This document shows, one piece after another, positions 53,601-64,000 of a stretch of 64,000 nucleotides of DNA. Under the pieces are notes generated by a model. The model was given only the letters and a program-made list of their open reading frames with translations, ran no database searches and was not told the DNA's origin. Origin of the DNA: Nothophaeocryptopus gaeumannii (Eukaryota > Ascomycota > Dothideomycetes > Mycosphaerellales > Mycosphaerellaceae); NCBI GenBank assembly GCA_031771865.1, contig JASISA010000027.1, positions 3,348,001-3,412,000 on the forward strand, written 5' to 3'. The position numbers and the translations under genes were made by a program. Each line of letters opens with the position of its first letter. Position 1 is the stretch's first letter.

Positions 53601-53969
53601 CTTTAGAGCGAGCAGGGGGGCGTTGTTGGTGCGGCTTTTGTATGCTGGGCGCACCTGTGCCTCGTTCGCCTGTCTGCCAATGACGATGCTAGCGCCTGTG
53701 CCTGTACCTGTAGCAGAACCAGGAGTAGGAGTGCCAGCGCCAGCGCCGCCTGCGATTGTATTTGTAGGCCTGCTACCACGACGTCCGCCCCGTCGATCGC
53801 CGCCGCCGCCGCCACCCGCTCCGCCCTGCCCCTCTACTTCTGCTTCAGCTTCGGCTTCACTGGTGTCCGCGCGGCGGACATGACTGTTCACGCGTCGTTT
53901 GAAGCGCTGGGCGTCGTAGGCACTCTCCGACCGGTTGCTCTGCCGAGAGTCGCGTGGGGAGGCAGGCAT
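50655..53969 (-). CDS. Ras guanine-nucleotide exchange factor with N-terminal Ras-like domain
   Basis: Six exons: 53969-53403, 53215-52897, 52826-52757, 52685-52543, 52487-50797, 50744-50655; 959 residues. Residues 1-189 are Gly/Ala/Pro-rich and disordered. Residues 190-350 form a Ras-like G domain with G1 GRERVGKS (203-210), DGAIVVYDVKDKTSF, and G4 NKCD (310-313); the usual G3 DxxG[QE] is absent (KWPDTIEHKMMPRIDG instead). Then RasGEF_N (about 483-600, DELVDRLLDQPTSKADLKFA) and the CDC25 catalytic domain (about 695-930: LIAKELTRIDWIMFSSIRPR, VNRIIDHFNHLACWVANYIL, LRELNNYNALGAIIAGVKST, INWKKFEIMGDVIVSLQRAQ). The real C-terminus ends KFKEFFKR after a last intron; reading through it gives a spurious tail to 50356. 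Predicted to activate Ras or Rap-type GTPases at membranes. Confidence 0.88.
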
Positions 53970-54495
53970 TTGTCGTGCTACAGTAGTGATGCCGCTGCTC
54001 ACCTGCGAGTACAGTACACCTTCCTTAATGGTATCGCTGCTGTGCGATGCACATGGATCCGATTCCCGCGAGGCTGCAGTGGTCGCGGCGGGCCATTGGC
54101 TTCCAGGTGCGGCGAGCGTGGGTGTGGATGTGGTGGGCGAGAGCTGATCGTGCGAAGTAGTCTAGCTATGATATTCCGTGATGGGAGAAGAAGAATATGG
54201 CAGCCAAGGCAGCATCCAGCTCTCAGACGCTATGAGATGCATATCAAAAATCATGTGCAAACTCCCTGGACGTGACAACTCACTAGGCACACTTCACAAG
54301 CAGTGACAGGGATGTCGATGCCGGACCGCCACCCTCACAAACTCTATATGCGCCCTCGGACAATTGCATGACGGTACGATGGAGAAAAGGATTACCTCCT
54401 ATCACTTCACGTTCAGTGGTACATGTAGGAGGTAGGTGCATGTACATATGGACTGTATACCACCGACGTTCTACTATGCACATAGGTCGAAGCCG
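53970..54495. other. Intergenic: RasGEF promoter / MpaB-family 3' region
   Basis: 0.53 kb between same-strand genes. The RasGEF frame is open a little upstream of its ATG (to a GTG at 54002). No other element recognised. Confidence 0.5.
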
Positions 54496-56234
54496 TCATA
54501 GCAAGCGGCTCGCAATACCAGACAATATCCTCACTCCTACCCAACAACCGACAACCACCACTCCCATCCCCACCACAAACGTCTTTAGGTTCCGGCTCTC
54601 GACATGGGAGTATGTCGCTTTCTCCTCTTCACACTCGCCCATCTCCGTAATTGTAGCTGAGTCAGATTGTCAGTAAGCTTGGCCCTTGGTCCTGGACTTT
54701 GTCTTGGATATACTCACAATACTCGGGAACGTATTTGAAGTCGAAAGTACTCTCTGCTCCCTTCAGGCCAAATTTGGAATGCACAATCACGGCGTAAAAG
54801 ACCCGCTTCAAGGTCTCGATTTTTCGCTTGTCCAAGAAGGGGACCATCCTGTAAGAATAGCAGAAGAAGACGAAGAAGAGGCATTGACCAGCCATCAACG
54901 CCCAATAGTAGGGACTGGGACGCGGTAATCCCAATTCGTCACACAACTTGTTGCCGTTGAGCCAACGCGCAGATGCTACGAGAAAGTCTGCCGACGCGTA
55001 TCCCGGAGGCTGGCCTTCGAGTGATTTGATAATGTTGTTCGCCATTATCTTCGAAGTTTCGGTAGGCTGGATCTCGTACAACAGCAGAGACTCCATCAGC
55101 TTCTTGGCCTGATCCGAGTTCTCGAAGAAACCCTCCGGACAACCAATGACAAAGCCGATGTATCTCCACAACGCAATGTAGTCTTCGGCTTCTTGTTTCA
55201 AGACGAAGATTCCTTGGCGAGGAAGACTCATCCAGATAAGGGATGCTGAGAAAGTGGCGATGGTAGCTAGTGAGTCCAGGTCATTGATTGGAATGCCCCA
55301 GTTCTCGACGTCGTAGTATTCTGGTCTGGATGCCCTGAGTTTCATTATGCGGTTCCGGACTGCGGCGTGTAGTAGGCGCACGCGAATTGTGGAAGCGAAG
55401 CCGTCGCCGCCGGGTTGTATGCCTGCTCGAAGAATGTGATGTTAACAGATGCGAATAACCTCCAAGCAGGTTGAATCTGAATACGACAACATACTCTCTA
55501 GCGATTTGGTGCATTGGAGGATGTGCTGTGTCCTGGAACATAGTTCGTCAGCAACCAGATCAGTCGGCTGTTGAAGAGGCTCCATACGTCTCGAAGAGAC
55601 GCCCTCGCGCCACTTTGGTTGAGAATCCACCCGTTCTTGCCAGCGTCTCAACCACTCTTGCAGCACCCATGCCTACAAAGCGAAGGGTGGAAGGTCAGCG
55701 TGTCTAGATCATGAGATGGTTTCCAACCTTTGGTTTCTTACCTCCCAAGAGGCTTTGATAAGCAAGTCCCGTGAGGCAAGCACCTCCATATCGATAGAAG
55801 ACATCTTGTCCCCGCTGAATCGCTGCCCAGTCTACCCAAGCCGGAACGGTGTTGATGTCTTTCCAGAACTTACAAAGCAACTCGTCCGTTTCTGCGTTGT
55901 CTCGTAAGATTGCGTATAGATCCCTCTGAGGTGTTTTCGGAGGCTCTTCTGAATCTGGACTGGTGGTTTCGGAGAATTTGCTGTTATTTCTAGGCAATCG
56001 ATGCTGAGGTGGCGGCGATAATTCATTCAAACGATCGAGGACTTGTTCGCCAATGACGTCGTAAGAATGCTTTAGTGGTTGACATTGCTCTGGCGAGGGG
56101 TGCTGGTCGGTCAGCTCGAAAGTATAGCCCCAGCAGCTGTGCAGATGTTAGTCGAGGTCGTGGCAATCCATATCAACTGACACGCACTTCCTCGTGTTTG
56201 GGGTGTGGCGACGGAATGGATGTGGCCAAGCCAT
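54496..56234 (-). CDS. MpaB/rubber-oxygenase (DUF2236) family protein with C-terminal membrane anchor
   Basis: Six exons: 56234-56188, 56136-55742, 55672-55588, 55532-55495 (38 nt), 55422-54718, 54656-54496; 476 residues. The first exon gives MAWPHPFRRHTPNTR, joining CWGYTFELTDQHPSPEQCQP. Family blocks: VFYRYGGACLTGLAYQSLLG, RVVETLARTGGFSTK, QHILQCTKSLESIQPGGDGF, RVRLLHAAVRNRI, WGIPINDLDSLATIATFSAS and LKQEAEDYIALWRYIGFVIG. The last exon, found by phase matching with a CTGAC branch point, adds a hydrophobic segment (FVVGMGVVVVGCWVGVRIL) near the C-terminus. Family knowledge: members include the haem enzyme latex-clearing protein and the endoplasmic-reticulum-bound MpaB that cleaves a prenyl chain in mycophenolic acid synthesis. 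Substrate here is unknown; no biosynthetic cluster surrounds it. Confidence 0.87.
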
Positions 56235-57339
56235 ATGCTGCTCGGTGGAGGGTTTCAACTAGGCGGTGAAGCAGGCTTTGAGATGCAGACGGAACGCAGA
56301 GCAGGAAAGGATGCCCGATATGGCACTCTGTTGAAGGATGTGCAAGGTGTGCTTGTATACATGTATCTAACGCCACAGGATCCGATGTTCTGCACGTCAT
56401 TGATGCTCGAAGCGGGCCGCTGGCAGTCGCGTGAAGTGCGCAGCAGCCTCATGGGGTTGGCGACGGCATTTTGTACATGTCCAAATTTGATACTCAGCTG
56501 CTCAAAAGCCAACGAGCAGCCGATTGGATCGTACCACAGTAATCTGTCCGAGGCACAGGTACGTCGAGTGCTGGGATCCCTGTACATAGAACTAGATAGA
56601 GTAGTCGTAACCATAGCTACGAAGTTGCTCTTCTCTGGCATGCATGGATCACTATCCCACCTCTCGCATATTTCCACGATTGGTAAGTACCATGGAGAAA
56701 TACATACACCCTGCCACCATGGGACAAAATCCAACCATCAATGTCATTGTACTACTAGATGACCGATGGCTGCAATCTCAGTCAGACACCAGGAAAGTTG
56801 CTAAGCTCGGCTCGACAAAACACACGCTATCGTGTCCAGACATGGCGGGTCTGGCCCTGCCGCTTTGATATGCATACCAGCAGTTACGCTCACGGTGGAA
56901 AACGCAGCACACATCCGTGATCAAAGGGAAACGCTTCTTTCGGACAAGCCGGCTCCTGATTTACTTTGCGGAGCTTGTGAGTCTCAGTCTCAGGGCCGAG
57001 CTATGGTCGATGTTGTCGTGACGAATGAAGGCAAAGTATGCTGACCCAAGTAGCAATGGCATCCTGGCATTCTAATCGCGAAAGATTTTAAGAGCAACTG
57101 CTGCGTGATCATTACGTTAGCACGCTGTCAGCATGATGGATATGTTTGTCCACGACTGGTCAGCTGGCAGTCGTTGCGGCCCGCCGCAGACCTGACAGCA
57201 ATACTGAAAGAAGAGGACAATGCATCAATTCAGGTGGCAAGGCATTTTCTGCCACGCAGCACAGACTCCAGTACTGATTGGGAAGCGCGCAAGAGCGCTA
57301 TTTTGTGGGAGAATATGTGCTAAAGTTGCGCTACGCCGT
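56235..57339. other. Intergenic spacer, 1.1 kb
   Basis: Upstream of the MpaB-family gene and downstream of the bromodomain gene. Overlapping frames of up to 185 codons on both strands (56205-56762 plus; 56255-56734 minus) show no recognised motif and I do not call them. Confidence 0.5.
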
Positions 57340-60033
57340 TTAAGCCCTTCTCCAACTGTTCATAATCTGCTCGACATCGTGAAACATCTCTCTTGTAGAG
57401 AGAGCCATGCCGTCCTCGCCAGGGTTGAACATGTACGCATTTGCAAACATTCGCATCAGCTCCTTCTCGAGCTGAGCGCCGTTGACGATAGCTTTCGGTG
57501 GAATGAGCTCAGACGTTCGGTCGAGCTCGATGGAACCTCCTGAAGTGTTGGAAGGTGCCTCGGACGGCGAATTCATCGCCGCTTCCTTTGCTTTGATAGC
57601 ATGGGTCCCTGCGTAGATTGCTGACTTGATGGCCTTGAGGTTTTGGGGCTGGAGGACGATATTGCTGTATCCCGGCGCGTCCTTGTCGCGCACAGGTCCG
57701 GCGAAGAATGCGGCATGCTTGTGGCTGAGAATATCGTTCATCACGGCAGAGGACATTTTGGCAAAGTTTCGAGTGGCGATGACGGTGTTGCTGCGAGTAG
57801 GCGGAGGCGAGAGACGCCCGGTGTCTTCTGTTGGTCCACTGGGAGACTGCTGCCTTTTGCGCTTAGACAGAGGCGGCGCTTGCGACTGTAGAGTGCCTCG
57901 CCTCTTCCGAGTCACCGGACCTGATGCAGGCACAGACGCGGAATCAGTCTCTTCGACGAAGTTGGCAGGTGTAGACGGCTCCATCTTCACGCCATTGCGG
58001 CTCAAAGGGCGATCTTCTGAAGGAGGATGTGGACCAGCTGCAGTGCTGACGGACTGACTACGAGTGCGAGCGCGCAAAGACTCGTCGGCCACAGACGACA
58101 CCACGCTATGGCCACCTGGGCTTCGATCTCTAGCACGTCGCTTGCTGGTCCTTGTCTTTGAAGCCGGCTCAGCTTGAAGCGGCTCTTCAATGGAGGGCAC
58201 ATCACGAGTCCGTGTGGTCCTCGTTGCGCGCTGTGGAGTTTTGGCGCGTTCCTGAGTTGGACTGAGAGGTTCGACGGCTGGTCTCGGCCTCTCCGACCCC
58301 ATGACAAGTGGGGATGGTCGATACTTGTCCTTCCAGAGTGACCTTCCTGCTGGTCGTGGTGGTGTCACAAGAGCAGCGATGATGTCAGACACAAGCCTGT
58401 TGGGCTGCGGCGGTGGTCGCGGCGCTGTCGCCGGACCGCTGTGCGGGTGGGACACATACGGCGAATGGCCTTGTCCGGCAAGCGGTGACCGATGAGAGCG
58501 GTGATGCGGCGCTGAACCTGGCTTCATGGGCTCCTGAGGGGCAACCTGGAAGGGCTGCATCACGTAGCCACCTTGTTGCATGTGAGCCGGATGAGGCTGT
58601 ATGTGTGGTGGTTGATTTGGATACGAGTGCTGGTGGACATAGGTCGGCGTCTGTGGATGCTGGGGTTGATAAGATACTCTGCGATCATGATACGGTGGCT
58701 GCTGCTGATAATAGCCGGCAGTGTGCGGAGGTACAGGAGTACTTGGATACACTGCATGTGAAGGGCCAGCTGGTCCACCACGAGACTGATTTGGTGAAAG
58801 ATAGTGCTGTTGAGGCGGCGCCTGGGTCACGTACTGACCCTGTACAGGTGATCCTGTGTGCACTGCGGGCGAAGGAGGTAAAGACATGCCAGGCGGCGGA
58901 GGAAGGATAGGTCGTGGCGAAGACGATGGCCTCGACAAAGATTGCTGCACCTGGGGACTGTCCATGGAGCCTTGCCGCGGGTGAGCGTGATGGGGGGCGT
59001 ATGGAGAATGGTGCGCAGCCGGAGGAGGTTGCGCATAGCCATGATTGGACTGCGGCGGCACAGGTTGCATTTGCGGAGGAACAGAGCCGGGTATCTTGGG
59101 TGGAATGCCAAATCGAGGTGACTGCGGAGCCATCTCGGACAGTGGTGGCAGCTTGGTGTTTGACGAGGTTCGCCTGTGATGGCCACTGGAGGCATTCTGT
59201 GGCTCTGGTCCATGGTTAATGACGGCATCGATTCGCGCCTGGAAATATCTCTTGGGTGCAGCTTCCTCGGTGCTCTCGAGTTGTCTCTGGGGAGTTGGGC
59301 TTGCAGTCGCTGAGGTAGAGTGAGCGATTTCAACGCGCCCGATAGCAGGCTGTGTGTGAGCGGTCGAAGATGGCTTGGGAGAGGGCCTCGGACTGTGGGC
59401 CTTGGGGGCAGCATGCTGTCGTTTCACACCGTCTTCGCGCAAGAGTCTCTCGTCCCACTGGCCCGACTCGATTTCGCCAATCTCGCGCGATTGAGTCGTA
59501 TGCTGGCGCTCGCAGTCTTTGATTTTCTTGACAAGGTTCTCGCGATACCTGGCGTACAGGCGCTGCACAAGTTGGGGGATCAAATGCGTATGCTGAACGG
59601 CATCATGGACGGTGGGCAGAGTCGGGCTGGCAGCCTTGCGTTTTCTCGAAGCTGGCGACACGTCGCCGTTGATGTGGTGGACATCTGAGGAGTGTTCCAA
59701 ATCGTGCTTAACCTCATCCTTCAGCAGCCCGAGATATAGCTCACGCAGGGCGTCAGGGCTTAGGCGGCCGCTGTCGTAGGTTGGGTCATTGCGCACGAGC
59801 GGCACGGCCTTGATGTTGTCGGAGATGCGGTTGAAGCTGATGGCCTGCACGCCGTCGGACCGCAGAGCCTGGAAGAGCAGGAGCGACTCGAGATGTGTGT
59901 AGGTGGAGAGGAGCTCGGGATGGGATTTCGCAATGCTGCTGGTGGTGCTGGTGGCAGCGGCGGTGGTGGCGGTGTTCATGAAGCCGTGGCCGTCGCGGGC
60001 GGAGGCAGTGGGATCGAGGGCGAGGCGATGCAT
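57340..60033 (-). CDS. Bromodomain protein, BRD8/Bdc1-like (NuA4-associated)
   Basis: Single exon; 897 residues from the ATG at 60033. The N-terminal block is conserved-looking: LSTYTHLESLLLFQALRSDG, FNRISDNIKAVPLVRNDPTY, SPDALRELYLGLLKDEVKHD and a coiled helix LVQRLYARYRENLVKKIKD. The centre is a long Pro/His/Gln-rich disordered region with basic patches. The C-terminal bromodomain spans about 760-895: MNDILSHKHAAFFAGPVRDK, GYSNIVLQPQNLKAIKSAIY, then ELMRMFANAYMFNPGEDGMA with the acetyl-lysine pocket Asn in MFN. Similar fungal proteins (fission yeast Bdc1; animal BRD8) belong to the NuA4 histone acetyltransferase. The complex membership is inference from architecture. Head-to-head with the next gene (512 nt). 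Confidence 0.85.
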   Translation of the reverse strand: MHRLALDPTASARDGHGFMNTATTAAATSTTSSIAKSHPELLSTYTHLESLLLFQALRSDGVQAISFNRISDNIKAVPLVRNDPTYDSGRLSPDALRELYLGLLKDEVKHDLEHSSDVHHINGDVSPASRKRKAASPTLPTVHDAVQHTHLIPQLVQRLYARYRENLVKKIKDCERQHTTQSREIGEIESGQWDERLLREDGVKRQHAAPKAHSPRPSPKPSSTAHTQPAIGRVEIAHSTSATASPTPQRQLESTEEAAPKRYFQARIDAVINHGPEPQNASSGHHRRTSSNTKLPPLSEMAPQSPRFGIPPKIPGSVPPQMQPVPPQSNHGYAQPPPAAHHSPYAPHHAHPRQGSMDSPQVQQSLSRPSSSPRPILPPPPGMSLPPSPAVHTGSPVQGQYVTQAPPQQHYLSPNQSRGGPAGPSHAVYPSTPVPPHTAGYYQQQPPYHDRRVSYQPQHPQTPTYVHQHSYPNQPPHIQPHPAHMQQGGYVMQPFQVAPQEPMKPGSAPHHRSHRSPLAGQGHSPYVSHPHSGPATAPRPPPQPNRLVSDIIAALVTPPRPAGRSLWKDKYRPSPLVMGSERPRPAVEPLSPTQERAKTPQRATRTTRTRDVPSIEEPLQAEPASKTRTSKRRARDRSPGGHSVVSSVADESLRARTRSQSVSTAAGPHPPSEDRPLSRNGVKMEPSTPANFVEETDSASVPASGPVTRKRRGTLQSQAPPLSKRKRQQSPSGPTEDTGRLSPPPTRSNTVIATRNFAKMSSAVMNDILSHKHAAFFAGPVRDKDAPGYSNIVLQPQNLKAIKSAIYAGTHAIKAKEAAMNSPSEAPSNTSGGSIELDRTSELIPPKAIVNGAQLEKELMRMFANAYMFNPGEDGMALSTREMFHDVEQIMNSWRRA

Positions 60034-60545
60034 CAATCATATTCCGTGCGCGTATAGTCGTGTGGGGATGGGCATCGTCGACGTCGCACTGCTGTGGTGA
60101 TGGGTGACGGTGCCGGTGGTGGTGGTGATGGTCCTCTTCTCGCGCGTGTCGTCGTGCCTGGCCTGGCCTGGGTGGTGTCGTCGTGTCGGGGTGTGAAGTC
60201 TGTGTCGGGGAAGCTTTGATCACGAAGATCCTCCTTCACCGAGACCGTCTTGCTGCCCATAGGAGCTACTGTATCTCCAATTTCCCTGCCTGCCTTATTA
60301 TCTTACCTTCTACTAACAATCCCAATCGAACCATTCAATCTGCCACAACACAGCTGCTACCTCCATCCGTCTCCCATCATATACTACGATTGAAGTCGAG
60401 CAACCACCCGACCGCCGCCGCCCTCTTCCGCCTCCATTCTTCTGCCCGCCTTTGGCCTTCGGCTTTTCCATACAGAGCACTGCACCACTGTACAGCATCA
60501 GAACCGCCTGTTCGCGCGCGGCGAGCTTGCCAGCCCACCACCGCC
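60034..60545. promoter_or_regulatory. Divergent promoter, bromodomain and coiled-coil genes
   Basis: 512 nt between start codons; contains a TGGTGGTG-type purine/pyrimidine tract (near 60110-60130). No specific site identified. Confidence 0.5.
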
Positions 60546-61325
60546 ATGGCAGGGGAACGGCCAGGACAAGGACAAGAACAACAACACCACCCGCCTCAGA
60601 AACTCACCACCCGCCCGGAGTCGTAAGCACCAGCTGCTCCCTCGCCTAAAGACCGCAACCTGCAGTCTGCACTTCGAAGACATGCTGAGCGAATCGCATA
60701 GGACAATCGCCCAGAACTTCGCTGCCGACCTCGACTCCATGTTTGGCCTGAGCTCTACGCCCGGCGTGGACAATCTGACCAAGACCGTCGAGGAGAAGTG
60801 AGCTGCCCCCTTAGACCCAGACCCATACCCAGATTCCGACTCAGATTCCGACCCAGAATCAGAATCAGAATCAGAATCAGAATCACCCCCCGCCCCCTAG
60901 TCTCTAAGACCGCCAAGTGCATGTTCCTCATGCTTACGGGATGTAGGAAGCAGACAGTCACCCAGGCAGATCAAGAGCTGCAGGAACTAGAGGCAAAGCT
61001 GCGCGAGACGGAGCAGCGACTGGCGCGTCACGCCAATACTGGCACCAACAATACCACCCAGCAGGTATCTAGGACCCAGCTGGATACCAGACACGCCGCT
61101 GACGGCGCAACAAGGCCTAGTCCTCTTGCCCAAAAGCCCACCTATTCCGACGACAGGCCCCACACTGGCGAGCGCCTGCCAACCCAGAGAGCAGACACAA
61201 GCGCCATCACTGCCGGCATGCCAGGCGCATTGCCCGAGACTCCCTCGCAGCAGTACAATGGAAGCAGCGAATATGTTATGGTCGACAGGAGTGCAGGACA
61301 AGCCGCGCAGCGAGGCTACGGTTAA
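60546..61325 (+). CDS. Small coiled-coil protein of unknown function
   Basis: Three exons: 60546-60622, 60666-60797, 60947-61325; 195 residues. Residues 27-65 carry SLHFEDMLSESHRTIAQNFA and ADLDSMFGLSSTPGVDNL; residues 65-105 form a coiled coil (TVEEKKQTVTQADQELQELE, AKLRETEQRLARHA). The rest is polar and disordered with YNGSSEYVMVDR near the end. I do not recognise the family. Each splice keeps phase, and both donors are standard. The second intron (149 nt) holds a CAGAAT microsatellite. An alternative start inside exon 2 (MLSESHR) is possible. Confidence 0.65.
60830..60884 (+). repeat. CAGATTCCGAC / CAGAAT microsatellite inside an intron
   Basis: Two CAGATTCCGAC units followed by five CAGAAT hexamers (60854-60883), in the second intron of the coiled-coil gene. 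Confidence 0.85.
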
Positions 61326-61991
61326 GCCGGCATCATTTGCGCGTTGAAGGGAGGCAGTCGTGCAATTATCCATCATGCTTGTCTTGTTTGGCTCAAGCGA
61401 TCTGAGCTGTAGTGTCGCATAGTTCGCTGTGCATGAGCATTTGCCAAAGAAGCTTCCCATTGAGCGCTCGCTCCACCAGCAGCGTGTCTCCACCCGCTCT
61501 ACCTCTACCTCTGTACGTCAAATCTTGGCATCTCATCCCTTCGCACGTCTAGTAGCGAGTAGCCTCGCAGCATTTTGCCATATTTCAAGCCCGCCTTGTC
61601 CATTTGTTTCACGTGTTACAATGGCTCTCATAAATCGGGGGAAGAAAAGACATAGATGCGTGTACCTCATAGCCGCGCACCAGCTCGCCCCCGCCATTGA
61701 CTAAACTCACTTCCCACAGCCTTGAGTCTGGCCTCTTCGTCCGGTGTCAGCCCTAGGAGGTACTGAATCCGCTTCCCCTTCTCACCGACCTGCCACAGCG
61801 GTGCTTCCAGGTGGGAATCTGGGCCGATTTGGATAATCCTGACCTGCGTGCCGTCAGAATGCCAGTTTCGTGATTCGATATGACCTGGACTGATATAAGC
61901 AAGTCGCATTCGCCTCTGCTTTTGCCTACACTTCTCACCCGTGGGCGACACTGACCATCCTGGTTTCTGTTTTGGAGCAGTGGGAAGTGCA
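61326..61991. promoter_or_regulatory. Intergenic: coiled-coil gene 3' end / P450 promoter
   Basis: 0.67 kb. A minus-strand frame of 168 codons (61667-62173) overlaps the first P450 exon and has no motif. No clear element. Confidence 0.45.
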
Positions 61992-63857
61992 ATGTACGGC
62001 TTTGCTGCAGACACAACGTGGCAGCAGCAGACGCTGCTGCTCGCGGTCTGTGCAGTGACATTTGGCGGCCTGCTACATCTGTATACTATACGATATCGGC
62101 CCGGATTGAGACATATTCCTGGGCCCTTCTTAGCTTCGATCTCCGATTTGGATCGCATCTGGAGCTGTGCCACCGGCTTGCAGATGAACTACCATCTTGG
62201 CCTTCATGAAAAATACGGTCCTTTAGTGAGAGTTGGGCCCAGACATGTCATGTTCTCCGACGCCGGCCTGATTCCACAGGTATACGGCATTGCAAGTAAG
62301 AAGAGCGATCAAATCTTCTGTCTTGGAAGGTACTGACTTGGCCTGGGACATCTGTCTAGGCAAGTGGATGAAGTCTTCCTTCTATGTTCCCTTCGATATC
62401 AAGACTGCGACTGGCATTAAGCCGACCGTGTTCTCAGTGCGAGATGGCGTTTGGCATCGAGACATCCGGCGACCGATCGCCAACGCATATGCGCTGAGTT
62501 CGCTCAAAGAGCTTGAGCCGATGAACGACGCGTGTTCCGCAACAATCATGAGAAAGCTCGATCGCTTCGTCGGGACGAACATCGACCTCGGAGCCTGGGT
62601 TCACTGGTACGCATTCGATGTGATTACCTCCATCACTTTCTCAAACACTTTGGGAATGCTCGAGCAAGAACGCGACATCGAACAGATCATTGAAGCCATC
62701 GAAGGAAGACTTCGATATAACTCTGTCATCGGGCAAGCCCCGTACCTACACAAATACCTCTTTGGCAACGAGATCGTGTCCAAGCTAGCCAATCTGATAC
62801 CAGCTTTTGAGGCTATGAACAAGTCGAAATATATCGTGTCTTTCGCGGCCCAGCAATTGAAGCGATACGAGAATCAAGAGACGAATACGGTGCCTGTCAA
62901 GGACATGCTTGATCGATTCAAGCGGTTCAAAGACGAGGAACAGCTTATAGACGACTCAATGCTCCTCTCACACGCAACGAGTAACATGTCAGTTGTCGGG
63001 AACGATGATGATTTCCCGAGATCTGCTGACGCGTTATGTAGATTTGCTGGAAGCGATACTACGGCAGCCAGTCTTCGCTCTGTCTTCTACTACCTTTGCA
63101 GGAACAAACAAGCGCACGACAAGTTGCTCGACGAGATAGATGTCGCTGATAGTGAGGGCAAACTCTCTGATCCGGTCACCTTTGCCGAGGCACAAGAGCT
63201 TCCTTACTTTCAAGCTGTGATTCGGGAGGCCTTGAGAATGCATCCAGCGGTTGGTCTGCTTTTGGAGCGTGTGGTGCCTAAAGGCGGCGCGGAACTTGGA
63301 GGTGTCTTTCTTCCAGAAGGAACTGTTGCGGGAGCCAATCCATGGTAAGTCTCTACAAAATGAGAGACGCATCAGATGATGAGAGCTCTCACTCACAGCT
63401 CTGCTCTTTTTCCAACCAGGGTCATGGCGAGGGACAAGTCAGTCTTTGGGCAGGACGCTTACGCGTTCCGGCCTGAGCGTTGGCTGGAAGCCGACGAGAA
63501 GCAATTGAAATTGATGGATCGCAACGATCTGGCGGTGAGTGGCACATCCATCATCGTATGCGCTGACGGTCCCGGCTCACTTACTCACATTAGTTTGGTG
63601 GAGGGGCGAGGACTTGCCTTGGGAAGAACATCAGCATCCTAGAGATGTCGAAATTGGTGCCTCAGCTCCTGCGCCGTTTCGACTTTGAGCTCACCTACCC
63701 GGAACGTGAATGGCAGCTGCATGACTATGTAAGTGACATCAGCGATATGTGATTGACTTGCGAGATATTCTGTGCTGATTCGGGTCTTCGACAGTGGTTT
63801 GTGAAACAGACTGGACTAATTTGTAAGGTCATACGGAGGAAAGAACGCAAGCTGTAA
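61992..63857 (+). CDS. Cytochrome P450 monooxygenase (pisatin-demethylase-like)
   Basis: Six exons: 61992-62295, 62360-62987, 63042-63344, 63420-63534, 63594-63728, 63795-63857; 515 residues. An N-terminal anchor helix (LLLAVCAVTFGGLLHLYTI) leads to the proline hinge IPGPFLASISDLDRIWS. Signatures occur in order: the I-helix AGSDTT (about 313-318, restored only after removing the 54-nt intron at 62988-63041), ExxR in REALRMHP, FRPERW, and the haem loop FGGGARTCLG with Cys458. All motifs are intact, so this is a full, probably active microsomal enzyme. The WMKSSFYVPFD and GVWHRDIRRPIANAYALSSL blocks resemble the ascomycete pisatin-demethylase type. Substrate is unknown and no secondary-metabolite backbone gene lies within view. 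Confidence 0.93.
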
Positions 63858-64000
63858 TGGCGTTGCTACCTTATGTTCTACATGCCTAGGAGCTGAGATA
63901 CTAAGGCGGAACCTGTTCATTAAAGGAGGACTCGGCCTATCCACACCTGATTACTGCGCTGCTGGAGGATTAGTCTTCGCCTGCATCGCTTTCCGTCGCT

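Noticed and set aside
62290..63348. P450 read as one long frame through 62988-63041
   Set aside because: Reading through inserts residues before the I-helix; removing a standard 54-nt intron restores NIFAGSDTT, so it is not a disrupted gene.

Overview
The window is nuclear DNA of a filamentous ascomycete (Pezizomycotina, plausibly Dothideomycetes). It is dense with short spliceosomal introns of about 45-100 nt that have GT-AG ends and CTAAC/CTGAC branch points. Its gene set is typical of these fungi: CLU1/TIF31, Afi1, Rgp1, GET2, COX12, RPS8, KRE6/SKN1, xanthine dehydrogenase and a cytochrome P450. The class-level placement is inference; I ran no database search. Every multi-exon model below was built by hand by matching exon phases, and all exon lengths sum to whole codons.

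Layout. 1-12.3 kb: CLU1 (3' end outside the window), a DUF2985 membrane protein, the Arf3-docking DENN-type protein Afi1, an EF-hand protein, a SIRT4-type sirtuin, and a possibly myristoylated Cys-rich protein. 13.5-15 kb: a divergent pair of mitochondrial respiratory-chain genes (MLRQ-type subunit and COX12). 15.9-28.6 kb: a nitrogen/transport stretch with a secreted agmatinase-like ureohydrolase, a MATE transporter, a choline/GABA-type permease, a BLOC-1 subunit and xanthine dehydrogenase. 29.4-40.5 kb: beta-1,6-glucan synthesis protein (KRE6/SKN1), diphthamide synthase subunit DPH1, Rab6-GEF subunit RGP1, ribosomal protein eS8 and a GPI-type cell-wall protein. 41.7-46 kb: an AKAP7-like 2H phosphoesterase, GET2, and a divergent pair of mitoribosomal protein genes.

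46.6-50.6 kb is the odd part. It holds a lineage-specific reading frame resembling GIY-YIG proteins, broken by one in-frame TAG, and then nearly 3 kb without a normal gene that contains diverged tandem repeats of about 105-146 bp. 50.6-64 kb: a large RasGEF whose N-terminus carries a degenerate Ras-like G domain, an MpaB/rubber-oxygenase family protein with a C-terminal anchor, a BRD8/Bdc1-like bromodomain protein, a small coiled-coil protein, and a complete cytochrome P450.

The main observations are the Ras-like/RasGEF fusion lacking the G3 motif, a 3-nt microexon in COX12 and other tiny exons, head-to-head promoters joining functionally matched mitochondrial genes, the broken GIY-YIG-like gene beside the decayed repeats, and in-frame minisatellites in xanthine dehydrogenase and the wall protein. 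I found no transposon with coding capacity, no convincing tRNA or rRNA, and no secondary-metabolite core gene.
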